From the NCBI GenBank assembly GCA_003132105.1, contig PKWS01000070.1, positions 7,494 through 17,642 of the forward strand: DNA of 10,149 nt, read 5' to 3'. Under the pieces are notes generated by a model, which worked only from the letters and a program-made list of their open reading frames with translations, had not been told where the DNA came from and did no database searches. Below, in pieces: positions 1 through 7,292 of the stretch. How positions within the stretch are numbered: position 1 is the first letter of the stretch; every line of letters starts with the position of its first letter. The DNA is from Desulfosporosinus sp. (GTDB taxonomy: Bacteria > Bacillota > Desulfitobacteriia > Desulfitobacteriales > Desulfitobacteriaceae). Both the position numbers and the translations under genes were made by a program.

Positions 1-674
1 CCCTTGATTGATTTGAAGCGTTTTTCGGTACGTCCCATAAAATTGTCATTTGTCGTTGTAACCATAGGAGCAATAAACACTCGTTCGCCGATCTCCATAT
101 AGGCCGTGATATACGAACCCGTCTGGATCTTGGTAAACGCACCAATTTTGGTATCATTTTCTACCGCTACTCCGCTGCCGATGACTACGTTCTGCCCAAT
201 CGAGCATCTCTCCCGCACTACAGCCCCGTCTCCAACAAAGGCCGCGTCGGCATAGCTCGTCCCTGCATAGAGGACGGCAGAGCACCCGACTGTGAACCCA
301 TTTCCCATCCGAAGAGGAGGCAAATCTGCCTGTGCTTTAACTGTACTCGTAGCTGCAGCCTTAGGCAAACGCCCGATCGAAGAGTTGCTCCCGATGAAGC
401 CGTCCTCTCCAAGCTCAACTTGCGGGTAAATCGTGGTGTGATCCCCTATGCGAGTCCGAGCGCCTAAGCGTCCCCCTGCCCCGATACTGACATAATTCCC
501 AAGCACGCTTCCGGCCCCAACCCTAGCTCCGTCGCCAAGGACACACCCCACTCCCAAGATTACATTTTCCCCAAGTACGACATTTTCTCCAAGCACGCAA
601 AAAGGTCCAACTGTTACGCTGGCCGGTACGGTTGAAGTTGGGGCAATTTGGCGCTGTATGTTATCAGTCATCAT
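1..674 (-). CDS. Hexapeptide-repeat (left-handed beta-helix) acyltransferase, WbpD/WlbB-like, 3' end cut by window edge
   Basis: The minus-strand frame is open from an ATG at 674 to the window edge, giving 224 residues; the C-terminus is missing. Two ATGs are in tandem (674 and 671), preceded by AAAGGGG (680-686) at good spacing. Almost the whole protein is made of [LIV]-G-x-x-x-x hexapeptide turns (for example VVLGEN, VILGVG, VVIGSG, TKIGAF), the hallmark of trimeric left-handed beta-helix transferases. Two helix blocks (about residues 15-95 and 115-224) are joined by a linker around residues 95-112 rich in Ala, Thr and Pro. The late motif APMVTTTNDNFMGR resembles the active-site region of sugar N-acetyltransferases of the WbpD/WlbB kind. 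With WbpA- and WbpB-like genes upstream, acetylation of UDP-2-acetamido-3-amino-2,3-dideoxyglucuronate is the likeliest job. The N-terminal block makes it longer than WbpD (about 190 residues from memory), so another acyl acceptor is possible. Confidence 0.85.
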   Translation of the reverse strand, partial: MMTDNIQRQIAPTSTVPASVTVGPFCVLGENVVLGENVILGVGCVLGDGARVGAGSVLGNYVSIGAGGRLGARTRIGDHTTIYPQVELGEDGFIGSNSSIGRLPKAAATSTVKAQADLPPLRMGNGFTVGCSAVLYAGTSYADAAFVGDGAVVRERCSIGQNVVIGSGVAVENDTKIGAFTKIQTGSYITAYMEIGERVFIAPMVTTTNDNFMGRTEKRFKSIK

Positions 675-720
675 TTTCACCCCTTTCGTTTTGGGTATTT
701 ACGTGTCAGTCATTCAAGTC

Positions 721-925
721 GATTTTATTTACAACGTTCGCTCCGTAAGCTGCGTAGACCAAACTAACGCTCAAAGCCGACCGCTCCGACGAGTTCCCGG
801 CAATTCGCCATCCTTGGCTCAGTTGCCGGTTGGAAACGTCCTGTTTCCAACTCGTCTCCGCTGCCTGCTTTTCACGAAGTTTGGTAAGCTACTCGCTTTA
901 GTCGTTCTCTTTTGTAAATAAAATC
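721..925. repeat. Palindromic intergenic element 1, perfect 14-bp terminal inverted repeats, branched fold
   Basis: The ends are perfect 14-bp inverted repeats (721-734 GATTTTATTTACAA and 912-925). Inside, GACGAGTT (788-795) pairs with AACTCGTC (849-856). This encloses two hairpins: CCGGCAA/TTGCCGG (797-803 and 823-829, with an inner GCCA/TGGC stem) and TTGGAAAC/GTTTCCAA (830-837 and 843-850). The last hairpin shares bases 849-850 with the enclosing stem, so the two compete at that point. The whole can fold as a cloverleaf-like structure. It shares CCAAACT-type arms and the word GCCATCCTTGGC (807-818, again at 1368-1379) with the elements to its right. It lies about 46 bp upstream of the acyltransferase start, so it would be in that gene's leader if transcription reads through. 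A non-autonomous mobile palindrome (MITE-like) or a structured RNA are both possible. Confidence 0.7.
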
Positions 926-1010
926 TACATGATGGTCATAAGACATGTGCATGCATGGCTCCGTAGCACCCGTAAGCTGCCCGGAGGCGAATACGGCTAG
1001 TCTACGAGAG

Positions 1011-1182
1011 CAGCTAACCAAACCTAGGCGAAACTGCCCTTTCATCTGCGGAGCGGGATTCAAGGTCGCCTGCCACCACCTCGACACTTTCCAACCAAAG
1101 CTGTGTTCTAACCTCAGACGTCTGTTTGAATCATGTCCAGCCAATGTTCAAGTTTGGTCTGCAAGCGTAGGGAGGGATCGGC
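1011..1182. repeat. Palindromic intergenic element 2, diverged direct copy of element 3
   Basis: This stretch aligns in direct orientation with 1278-1493. The left arm CCAAACCTAGGCGAAACTGC (1018-1037) matches the arm at 1286-1305, CAAGGTCGCCTGCCACCA (1061-1078) recurs exactly at 1328-1345, and the right arm beginning AGTTTGGTCTGC (1151-1182) matches 1462-1493. The offset grows from 267 to 311 bp, so the centre has indels. The inverted complementarity between its own arms is poorer than in element 3, which suggests decay. Short open frames cross it but are not credible genes. The flanking 926-1010 contains no gene I can recognise. Confidence 0.65.
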
Positions 1183-1240
1183 CCCGTGATGCTCTAGAAA
1201 CTTGCATGTACGCTCTCACCGAGACCCGTAATCTTAGCCC

Positions 1241-1509
1241 AGAGAGTTGCTTTACAGAAAGTGAGCCCTTTACGTGAGCAGCCCACCAAACTTAGGCAAA
1301 ACTGCGCTTTCATGGCGGGGCGGGAGCCAAGGTCGCCTGCCACCATCCATGGTTCCGGCGACACTCGGCCATCCTTGGCCAGCGGATGGATCCCGCGCCA
1401 ACTGAGACAAGGATGTTGAATTTGGCGGAACCCCGCCTACTTGCATTAGCAGTTTTGCCTTAGTTTGGTCTGCGAGCGTAGGGGCGGAGCGGCTGTAACG
1501 CAACTCTCT
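1241..1509. repeat. Palindromic intergenic element 3 with roughly 60-bp imperfect inverted arms
   Basis: The outer ends AGAGAGTTGCTTTACAG (1241-1257) and its complement at 1493-1509 match at 16 of 17 bases. The inner arms CCAAACTTAGGCAAAACTGC (1286-1305) and 1449-1468 match at 19 of 20 bases. The DNA between these blocks on each side also aligns with small gaps, so each arm spans about 60 bp around a GC-rich core of about 145 bp. It starts about 38 bp beyond the stop codon of the WbpB-like gene. No open frame inside looks like a protein. The design fits a MITE-like palindromic element; as RNA it would form a very stable hairpin that could affect termination or decay of the polycistronic message. 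Confidence 0.7.
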
Positions 1510-1547
1510 TAGCTTCCGGAACAAACGTTGTAAAACAAACTCCCCCG

Positions 1548-2597
1548 TTACTCAGTCATCGGAAACACAACTGGTTTCTTCGTCTCCTGGCACTTATAAA
1601 TCGCTAAGATAATCTCCAGTGCTTTACGTCCCTCTTCCCCAGGGATCGCTGGTTCTCTGTCTTCTCGAATGGCCTTGATAAGATCCAAAATCAGTTCTCT
1701 ATGTCCAAAGCCGTATACATCTGGCGGATTTCCTTCCTGACTCACGAGAATCTCTTTTTTTTCTTCCACGCTGTCCGGTAATTCCCAGACTTCAATTCGG
1801 TTAACGGCTATTCCTCCGACGATGACTGATCCTGTTTCACCGAAGACATTTAGGGTCTCTTCAATGTTTGTTGGATATATGGTTGAGGCCGCCTCGATAA
1901 GTCCGATGGCACCGCTTTTGAACTTGATAACGGCTGCACCCATATCTTCCATTTCAATTTTGCGCATGAAGGTTGCTGTATATCCAAAAACAGACTCCAC
2001 TGGCCCAAAGGTCCATTGTAAAAGGTCGATGTTATGAATGGATTGATTCATAAGTACCCCGCCGTCTTGGAGCTTAGTCCCGCGCCAAGGTGCTTGAGTA
2101 TAATAGTTATCATTTCTATTCCAACGGACGGTGGCCTGTCCGTGAGTTAATTTGCCAAAGCGGCCGTCCTCTAAGGCCGTGCGAAGGAGTTTTATCGAGT
2201 CGTTAAAACGGTTCTGATGTATGACGCCTAATTTAACACCTGCTTTGTGGCAGGCCGCAATCATCTCATCAGCCGTTTTTAAGGTCATGGCCATTGGCTT
2301 TTCTACCAATACATGCTTGCCTGCTTCCGCCGCTGCAATCCCGATTTCAGCATGTAATCCACTCGAAGTTGCAATGGTGACGACATCAATGTCGTCCCTC
2401 TTAAGCATTTCTAAATATTCTGTATAGGGCTCTGCTCCGTATTTATCGGCAAAGGCCTTAGCTAACTCCGGTACTATATCACATACTGCAACGAGTTCAG
2501 CTTCAGGAAGCGCTACTATGGACTCCGCATGTTTCGGTGCAATTCTCCCGCACCCAATAATCGCAAACCGGATCTTTTTTTCTTCGTGCATATTCAT
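1548..2597 (-). CDS. wbpB: Gfo/Idh/MocA oxidoreductase, WbpB/WlbA-like UDP-GlcNAcA 3-dehydrogenase
   Basis: A 349-residue, full-length cytoplasmic oxidoreductase. An N-terminal Rossmann fold carries IIGCGRIAPKHAESI (G15-C-G17) for NAD(P). The family signature LVEKPMAMT gives catalytic-type K100, and the C-terminal alpha/beta domain carries NQSIHNIDLL with H188 and D191, the usual Lys/His/Asp arrangement. The length, the IAPKH element and the WRGT...GGVLMNQ segment agree best with the WbpB/WlbA subfamily, which oxidises C3 of UDP-N-acetylglucosaminuronate before transamination. The preceding gene encodes the enzyme that would make this substrate, and an acyltransferase follows after the repeat region. 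The start is ATG (2597) with only a weak AAGAG-like ribosome site upstream; an ATG two codons later is also possible. The substrate is inferred from context; other sugar dehydrogenases share the fold. Confidence 0.85.
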   Translation of the reverse strand: MNMHEEKKIRFAIIGCGRIAPKHAESIVALPEAELVAVCDIVPELAKAFADKYGAEPYTEYLEMLKRDDIDVVTIATSSGLHAEIGIAAAEAGKHVLVEKPMAMTLKTADEMIAACHKAGVKLGVIHQNRFNDSIKLLRTALEDGRFGKLTHGQATVRWNRNDNYYTQAPWRGTKLQDGGVLMNQSIHNIDLLQWTFGPVESVFGYTATFMRKIEMEDMGAAVIKFKSGAIGLIEAASTIYPTNIEETLNVFGETGSVIVGGIAVNRIEVWELPDSVEEKKEILVSQEGNPPDVYGFGHRELILDLIKAIREDREPAIPGEEGRKALEIILAIYKCQETKKPVVFPMTE

Positions 2598-2704
2598 TCA
2601 ACAACTCTTTTCTTTTCTCTCTTACGAAAAGTGGCAACTCTTTCATACAATCCTGTAAAGCAGCAAGATTTGTTATCGAGAAAGGCCATTTGGTCTATAA
2701 TATA

Positions 2705-2760
2705 GGTTAAGGGAATCTGTCGATTCCCTTAACCCGGGTCTTATTAATTTTAGAGCCCCG
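2705..2760 (-). promoter_or_regulatory. Two tandem hairpins between the wbpA- and wbpB-like genes
   Basis: A perfect 12-bp inverted repeat, GGTTAAGGGAAT (2705-2716) with ATTCCCTTAACC (2723-2734), closes a six-base loop. A second, less perfect hairpin pairs CCGGG and CCCGG around 2732-2760. In the transcribed (minus) direction the stable hairpin is followed by CTATATTATAG, not a U-run, so it is not a textbook terminator. It starts only a few bases after the WbpA-like stop codon and leaves about 107 bp to the next start. A mRNA-processing or decay-stabilising hairpin, a weak terminator, or an attenuator would all fit. Confidence 0.6.
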
Positions 2761-2771
2761 GTTGTTGTGTT

Positions 2772-4127
2772 CTAAATTTTAACAATCTTTTCACGATTTT
2801 CGAGGATGTTCTTCGTGGCATTACGAGTATCCACTACGAGCTTGGCCTTTGTAACAACACGCTCATAATCAACATTACTATGGTCTGTGAGGATCAATAC
2901 GCTGTCTGCATCTGCGAGCACCTCATCTGTCAAAGGCATGCTTTCTAGGTGGAGAGTACTGCCGCCATGTGGCTCAATGACCGGAATATATGGGTCATGA
3001 TACGTAATATTCGCTCCTTGTTTAAGCAAGAGCTCAATGATTTTCAAGGCTGGTGATTCGCGCATATCGTCGATGTCCTTTTTGTAAGCTACGCCTAGGA
3101 TGAAGATTTTAGCGTCCTTCAAACTCTTATTTTCGTTGTTCAGAGCACGAACTACTTTATTGACGACATAATATGAAACTTCAACGTTGATTTCTCCTGC
3201 AAGTTCTATGAAGCGGGTATGAAAATCGTATTCTCGCGCTTTCCAAGTAAGGTAGAAGGGATCGATTGGAATACAGTGACCCCCTACGCCTGGTCCTGGG
3301 TAAAAGGTTTGGATGCCAAACGGTTTTGTTCCGGCGGCTTCAACGACTTCCCAAATATCAATCCCCATTCGGTCACAGAGCATCATTAATTCGTTGACCA
3401 TAGCGATGTTTACAGCCCGGTAGGTGTTTTCAAAGACTTTGGTCAGCTCCGCTGCGGCAGGCGAGGAGACTGGAACGACATTGCTGATCGTTTGGATATA
3501 AAGATCGTATGCAATCTCTAGGCAAACTGGGGTCATCCCCCCAACTACTTTAGAGGTATTTTTCGTGCTAAAGCGTTTGTTACCCGGATCGACGCGTTCT
3601 GGTGAGAAAGCGAGGAAGAAGTCCTTACCCACTTTAAGTCCTGTCTTTTCCAATAAGGGAAGAATAACTTCCTCCGTGGTCCCGGGATAGGTCGTGCTTT
3701 CTAAGGTGATTAACTGCCCAGGGCGGAGATATTTTACAATTGCTTCTGTGGATGCTTGGATGTACGAAATATCTGGGTCACGGGTAATGGTTAAGGGCGT
3801 GGGAACACATATAATCACAACGTCGCATTCGGTTAATCGGGAGAAATCCGTAGTAGCAACCAGTAAACCTTTGCGCACCACATTTTGGAGATCTTCGTCC
3901 AAAACATCCCCAATGTAGTTGTCTGCAGCATTAACACGTCCGACACGTTCAACATTAATGTCAAAACCGATCACAGGGAATCCGACCTTACCTTTTTCTA
4001 CAGCTAAAGGGAGTCCTACATACCCTAAACCGATAACCCCAATTCGCGCTTCGTGCTTTAGAATTTTCTCTTTAAGGGCAATTGCGACGACATCTTCGCT
4101 GGTAATTACGTTCTTAACGGTCATCAT
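2772..4127 (-). CDS. wbpA: UDP-N-acetylglucosamine 6-dehydrogenase, WbpA type (UDP-glucose/GDP-mannose dehydrogenase family)
   Basis: A full-length 451-residue cytoplasmic NAD-dependent dehydrogenase that would oxidise the C6 hydroxyl of UDP-GlcNAc to a carboxylate in two steps. The N-terminal Rossmann fold has VIGLGYVGLP (residues 31-40). ESTTYPGTT follows at 143, AELTKVFENTYRAVN holds the conserved K230 and N234, and GVGGHCIPIDP holds the catalytic cysteine C285. The C-terminal UDP-binding domain has ILGVAYKKDIDDMRESP. The GHCIPIDPFYLTWKA form of the active site matches the UDP-GlcNAc-using branch (WbpA/WbpO/TviB) better than UDP-glucose dehydrogenases. The start is ATG at 4127, followed by a second ATG. 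Its AAGGAGG ribosome site (4140-4146) overlaps the stop codon of the upstream dehydratase gene, so translation is probably coupled, although the 12-base spacing is rather long. The product would feed the WbpB-like enzyme downstream. Confidence 0.92.
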   Translation of the reverse strand: MMTVKNVITSEDVVAIALKEKILKHEARIGVIGLGYVGLPLAVEKGKVGFPVIGFDINVERVGRVNAADNYIGDVLDEDLQNVVRKGLLVATTDFSRLTECDVVIICVPTPLTITRDPDISYIQASTEAIVKYLRPGQLITLESTTYPGTTEEVILPLLEKTGLKVGKDFFLAFSPERVDPGNKRFSTKNTSKVVGGMTPVCLEIAYDLYIQTISNVVPVSSPAAAELTKVFENTYRAVNIAMVNELMMLCDRMGIDIWEVVEAAGTKPFGIQTFYPGPGVGGHCIPIDPFYLTWKAREYDFHTRFIELAGEINVEVSYYVVNKVVRALNNENKSLKDAKIFILGVAYKKDIDDMRESPALKIIELLLKQGANITYHDPYIPVIEPHGGSTLHLESMPLTDEVLADADSVLILTDHSNVDYERVVTKAKLVVDTRNATKNILENREKIVKI

Positions 4128-4144
4128 TATACTAACTTTCCTCC

Positions 4145-6052
4145 TTAGTGATTGGCTACTGCTTTTGCTGCCTTCTTATGAAAGGTTGGAATGACTGTCT
4201 GCAATAATTCAATGACTTCATCTCGCGTTAAATAACTGCCACGCTCTCGAACAATATGCGTTAGCTCTTCAAGGAGTTTAACGTCAATACCGTTCGGTTT
4301 CGCTACGAAAATTCGGCTGTGCTTGGTTGAGGTGATTCCTTCTTCGGCCGTTAATAATTCCTCAAAAAGTTTTTCTCCCGGCCGAATCCCTGTGAATTGT
4401 ATCTTAATATCAACATCGGGTTCGAAGCCCGAAAGCCGAATTAAATCTTTTGCCAGATCCACAATCTTTACAGGCTTTCCCATATCCAAAATAAAGATTT
4501 CTCCACCCTTGGCCATGGCCCCTGCTTGAATAACTAATTGGGCCGCTTCCGGGATCGTCATAAAATAGCGCACCATATCAGGATGGGTAACCGTTACCGG
4601 ACCTCCTTTGGCTATCTGTCTCTTGAACGTTGGTATGACGCTTCCGTTGCTTCCTAAGACATTTCCGAACCGAACGGCTACAAACTTAGTTTGTGAACAA
4701 CGATCTAGGCTTTGAATCAACATTTCTACGGTTCGTTTGGTTGCTCCCATAACGCTTGTTGGGTTGACCGCCTTATCTGTGGAGATTGAGACAAAGGTTT
4801 TTACTTTTGTTTTATCGGCTGCTTCTGCCAGATTTTGTGAACCCATTACATTGTTTTTCAGGGCTTCTTCAGGATTTCGTTCCATTAAGGGGACGTGTTT
4901 ATGTGCTGCTGTGTGGAAGACGACCCCTGGCTTATATCTTTCAAAAATTAGGCACACTTTCTGTCGGTCTTTAATATCCAATATTTCTGTTATATAGTCG
5001 ATTCCTGGGTGCTCGGCACGTAACTCCTGTTCGATTTCAAAGATGCTGTTTTCTCCATGTCCAATTAAGACAAGTTTCCCTGGATTAAACCTGGCAATCT
5101 GACGGCAAATTTCTGAGCCTATAGAGCCTCCTGCACCGGTGACAAACACCGTCTCTCCTGCAACATAGCCCGCTACTTCTTCTAAATCTACGCAAACGGG
5201 GTCTCGACCCAGTAAATCCTCTACTTGAATCTGTCGAATTGGGTTGATACTGATATCTCCGCTAATAATGTCATAGACACCAGGCATGATCTTAAGCTCG
5301 ACCCCAGACTTTTCACATATTTGCACGATTTCGCGTACAGACTCACCTGAGGCAGAAGGCATGGCAATAATGACTTCATCAATATTATGACCTTTTACAA
5401 CGTGGGCAATATCCTTACGCGTTCCCAAGACTGGAATACCAAGTAACTTCAATTTCTGTTTTGAATGATTATCATCAATAAAGCCGATGGGACGTCCATC
5501 CCGATAATTTCGATTTTTCAATTCTCGCGCTGCTAAGACACCTGCATCGCCTGCACCAACAATAAGTACCTGCTTTTGCGAGCCTGGGACATGACGGTCA
5601 AAGGTGTTTTCCTGCAAGATCCGCCAAATAAAGCGTGACCCCCCGATCAAAAAGACCATTGCCAGCCAAAGAAGTACCGCACCAGTGCGTGGCATCCTAA
5701 TATAAGAGAAAGTGGAAGCATTGAAAAGTCCATAAAGATAAACCACCGCCACTGTTCCGCCCGTTCCGACAGTAACAGCATAAATGATCGAGAGTAACTC
5801 CCCCGTACTTGCATACTGCCAAAGTCGATTATATAAGCCAAAAACTTGAAAAACTACAATATATAAAATAGTAGCGGCAATGGCTGTATGATAATACGTT
5901 TGATAATAATTTAAAGGAATACCTCCTTCAGAGCGCTCAAAACGTAAATAAAAACTGCCGAAAGCTGCCAGGTTGATTAACATAGCATCAATCAGCATTA
6001 ACATCAACGTCCGTTTGCGAAATAACACCTTGCTCAGCCCCTTCTCGATCAA
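4145..6052 (-). CDS. wbpM: Membrane-bound UDP-GlcNAc 4,6-dehydratase, WbpM/FlaA1/CapD family
   Basis: A 635-residue enzyme of the long WbpM/PglF class. About four membrane helices (near 14-36, 51-72, 88-110, 122-143) are followed by a first Rossmann domain with IVGAGDAG (165-171) and a second, catalytic SDR domain starting FVTGAGGSIGSE (303-314). The active-site segment STDKAVNPTSVMGATKR (424-440) has Met435 where most SDRs have Tyr, next to Lys439; this Ser-Met-Lys arrangement is characteristic of large WbpM-type dehydratases. The expected reaction is UDP-GlcNAc to the UDP-4-keto-6-deoxy sugar, the entry to FucNAc, QuiNAc or bacillosamine-type sugars. The TTG at 6052 has no ribosome site. 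A GTG at 6028 is preceded by GAGAAGGGG at ideal spacing and may be the true start, giving 627 residues. The gene is directly followed by the wbpA-like gene. Confidence 0.92.
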   Translation of the reverse strand: MIEKGLSKVLFRKRTLMLMLIDAMLINLAAFGSFYLRFERSEGGIPLNYYQTYYHTAIAATILYIVVFQVFGLYNRLWQYASTGELLSIIYAVTVGTGGTVAVVYLYGLFNASTFSYIRMPRTGAVLLWLAMVFLIGGSRFIWRILQENTFDRHVPGSQKQVLIVGAGDAGVLAARELKNRNYRDGRPIGFIDDNHSKQKLKLLGIPVLGTRKDIAHVVKGHNIDEVIIAMPSASGESVREIVQICEKSGVELKIMPGVYDIISGDISINPIRQIQVEDLLGRDPVCVDLEEVAGYVAGETVFVTGAGGSIGSEICRQIARFNPGKLVLIGHGENSIFEIEQELRAEHPGIDYITEILDIKDRQKVCLIFERYKPGVVFHTAAHKHVPLMERNPEEALKNNVMGSQNLAEAADKTKVKTFVSISTDKAVNPTSVMGATKRTVEMLIQSLDRCSQTKFVAVRFGNVLGSNGSVIPTFKRQIAKGGPVTVTHPDMVRYFMTIPEAAQLVIQAGAMAKGGEIFILDMGKPVKIVDLAKDLIRLSGFEPDVDIKIQFTGIRPGEKLFEELLTAEEGITSTKHSRIFVAKPNGIDVKLLEELTHIVRERGSYLTRDEVIELLQTVIPTFHKKAAKAVANH

Positions 6053-6060
6053 ACCAGTCC

Positions 6061-6086
6061 GTAAACTTTATCGTTCTAAAGTTTAC
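6061..6086. promoter_or_regulatory. Perfect 10-bp inverted repeat just upstream of the dehydratase gene
   Basis: GTAAACTTTA (6061-6070) and TAAAGTTTAC (6077-6086) form a perfect dyad around a six-base spacer. It ends 8 bases before the TTG start of the dehydratase frame. No U-run follows on either strand, so it is not a standard terminator. It could be an operator for a dimeric regulator or a leader hairpin. The acyltransferase gene upstream ends 72 bp away. Confidence 0.5.
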
Positions 6087-6157
6087 TACAACTTACTTCT
6101 ATTTACAACTATCATTGGTGAGACAAGACATTAACTGTCGTATTTGGTTCAGGTCTT

Positions 6158-7276
6158 TTATAGCGTTTTGATTTTATTCCTGCGACCGATTATATAGTAA
6201 CTATATGGGATGTAACTGATCAACCTTACGGCCAAATAGCTGAAAGCAACGGTGACAACAAACACGCTGGGATAAAATACCCAATTGTTATAATCGATAG
6301 TATTGTTTTTAAGTATCTTTATGGCATATTGGTTAAAGAAGATGTGTATTAAATATATTCCAAAGGAGTAATCTCCAATTCTATAGACCACTTTTGCAAG
6401 GATATTCCTTTTTCCTACAAGGCTTGCTGCAAGATTAAATAACAATAGAAAGGTTGAAATTCTTAAAACAGGATAAACAAGTTCTCCCCCCATAAAATAG
6501 TAGGCTGGTATAGAATTAAAACGATAACCCGTGGTTAATCCAATAATTATGAAAAAACTAGATCCGAGGGTTAAGGCCAAAGACGTTATTAGATATATAG
6601 GAGTTAGTCGGTTAAATCCCTTCTTTAATTGATCAAAATGATCACAAGTATAAATTCCCAGTCCAAAATAAAACAGGAAGGACATAAAGTTAAGCTTAAT
6701 AAAAGGAAAAGAAGAGGTGTGTATACCGACCATCCAAAGGGTCTGAATTATTAACAAGAAGGCAATCAAAAATTCTGCTCTGTCAATGAGTTTGCAGAAA
6801 TCGTAGATTTTAATGATGATCGGATAGAGAATATAAAGCTGGATTATTATTAAAAAGAACCATAGATGATAAGATGCATTGGAATGCAAGATATTATTCA
6901 GTAAGAGAGAGAGATTTGTGCTTAGTGGGTTACTTTGCATAACTACCCAATTATTAAATACTGTATATAGAACAGAAAATATAAGGTATTGGGGAATAAT
7001 CGAGCGTATTCTCTTTTTGTAGAACTTTGTTAACGAAAAGTCATTACGATAGTTCCTTGCTAAGACAAACCCTGATATTAAGATAAACAAGGGTACAGCA
7101 AACTGAGAAAATATATCCGTCCATAAATTCAATAAAACTAAGGTGTTATAACTCTTAATTTCTGTGAAATAGCCTGTTGTGTGTATAGCTATAACTGCTA
7201 AGACGCCAAATCCTCTTAAAAAATTAATTTCCTCAATTGTTCTAAGTTTCGTATGATCCATCCTCTTATCATCCAT
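6158..7276 (-). CDS. Integral membrane acyltransferase, acyltransferase-3 (OafA/WecH-like) family
   Basis: A 372-residue, strongly hydrophobic protein with about ten predicted membrane helices. The N-terminal signature INFLRGFGVLAVIAIHTTGYF (R21, H32) and the following SQFAVPLFILISGFVLA are typical of acyltransferase-3 proteins, which move acetyl or succinyl groups onto surface sugars; H32 matches the essential His of this family. Modification of the polysaccharide made by the neighbouring genes is the likely role, though the acceptor cannot be told from sequence. The ATG at 7276 is preceded by GAAGGGA at about 11 bases. A second ATG, five codons on, has AAGAGG too close to use. The gene is visibly richer in A+T than its neighbours, with many ATA and TTA codons (composition not computed), hinting at separate acquisition. 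A possible short leader ORF ends 16 bp upstream. Confidence 0.88.
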   Translation of the reverse strand: MDDKRMDHTKLRTIEEINFLRGFGVLAVIAIHTTGYFTEIKSYNTLVLLNLWTDIFSQFAVPLFILISGFVLARNYRNDFSLTKFYKKRIRSIIPQYLIFSVLYTVFNNWVVMQSNPLSTNLSLLLNNILHSNASYHLWFFLIIIQLYILYPIIIKIYDFCKLIDRAEFLIAFLLIIQTLWMVGIHTSSFPFIKLNFMSFLFYFGLGIYTCDHFDQLKKGFNRLTPIYLITSLALTLGSSFFIIIGLTTGYRFNSIPAYYFMGGELVYPVLRISTFLLLFNLAASLVGKRNILAKVVYRIGDYSFGIYLIHIFFNQYAIKILKNNTIDYNNWVFYPSVFVVTVAFSYLAVRLISYIPYSYYIIGRRNKIKTL

Positions 7277-7292
7277 GTTCTGTCTATTCCCT

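Noticed and set aside
872..1277. Overlapping short open frames on both strands in the repeat region
   Set aside because: They run across the palindromic elements, have no plausible ribosome sites and show no domain; the coding look comes from GC-rich repeat DNA.
721..1509. CRISPR array or integron attC-like array
   Set aside because: The repeats are long, unequal, palindromic and irregularly spaced, with no spacer pattern and no integrase or cas gene.
1270..1524. 84-codon minus-strand frame after the WbpB-like gene
   Set aside because: It lies wholly within the inverted arms and core of element 3, so it is a repeat artefact.
6087..6157. Terminator after the acyltransferase gene
   Set aside because: Only a 4-bp GACA/TGTC pairing is visible and no U-run; too weak to call.
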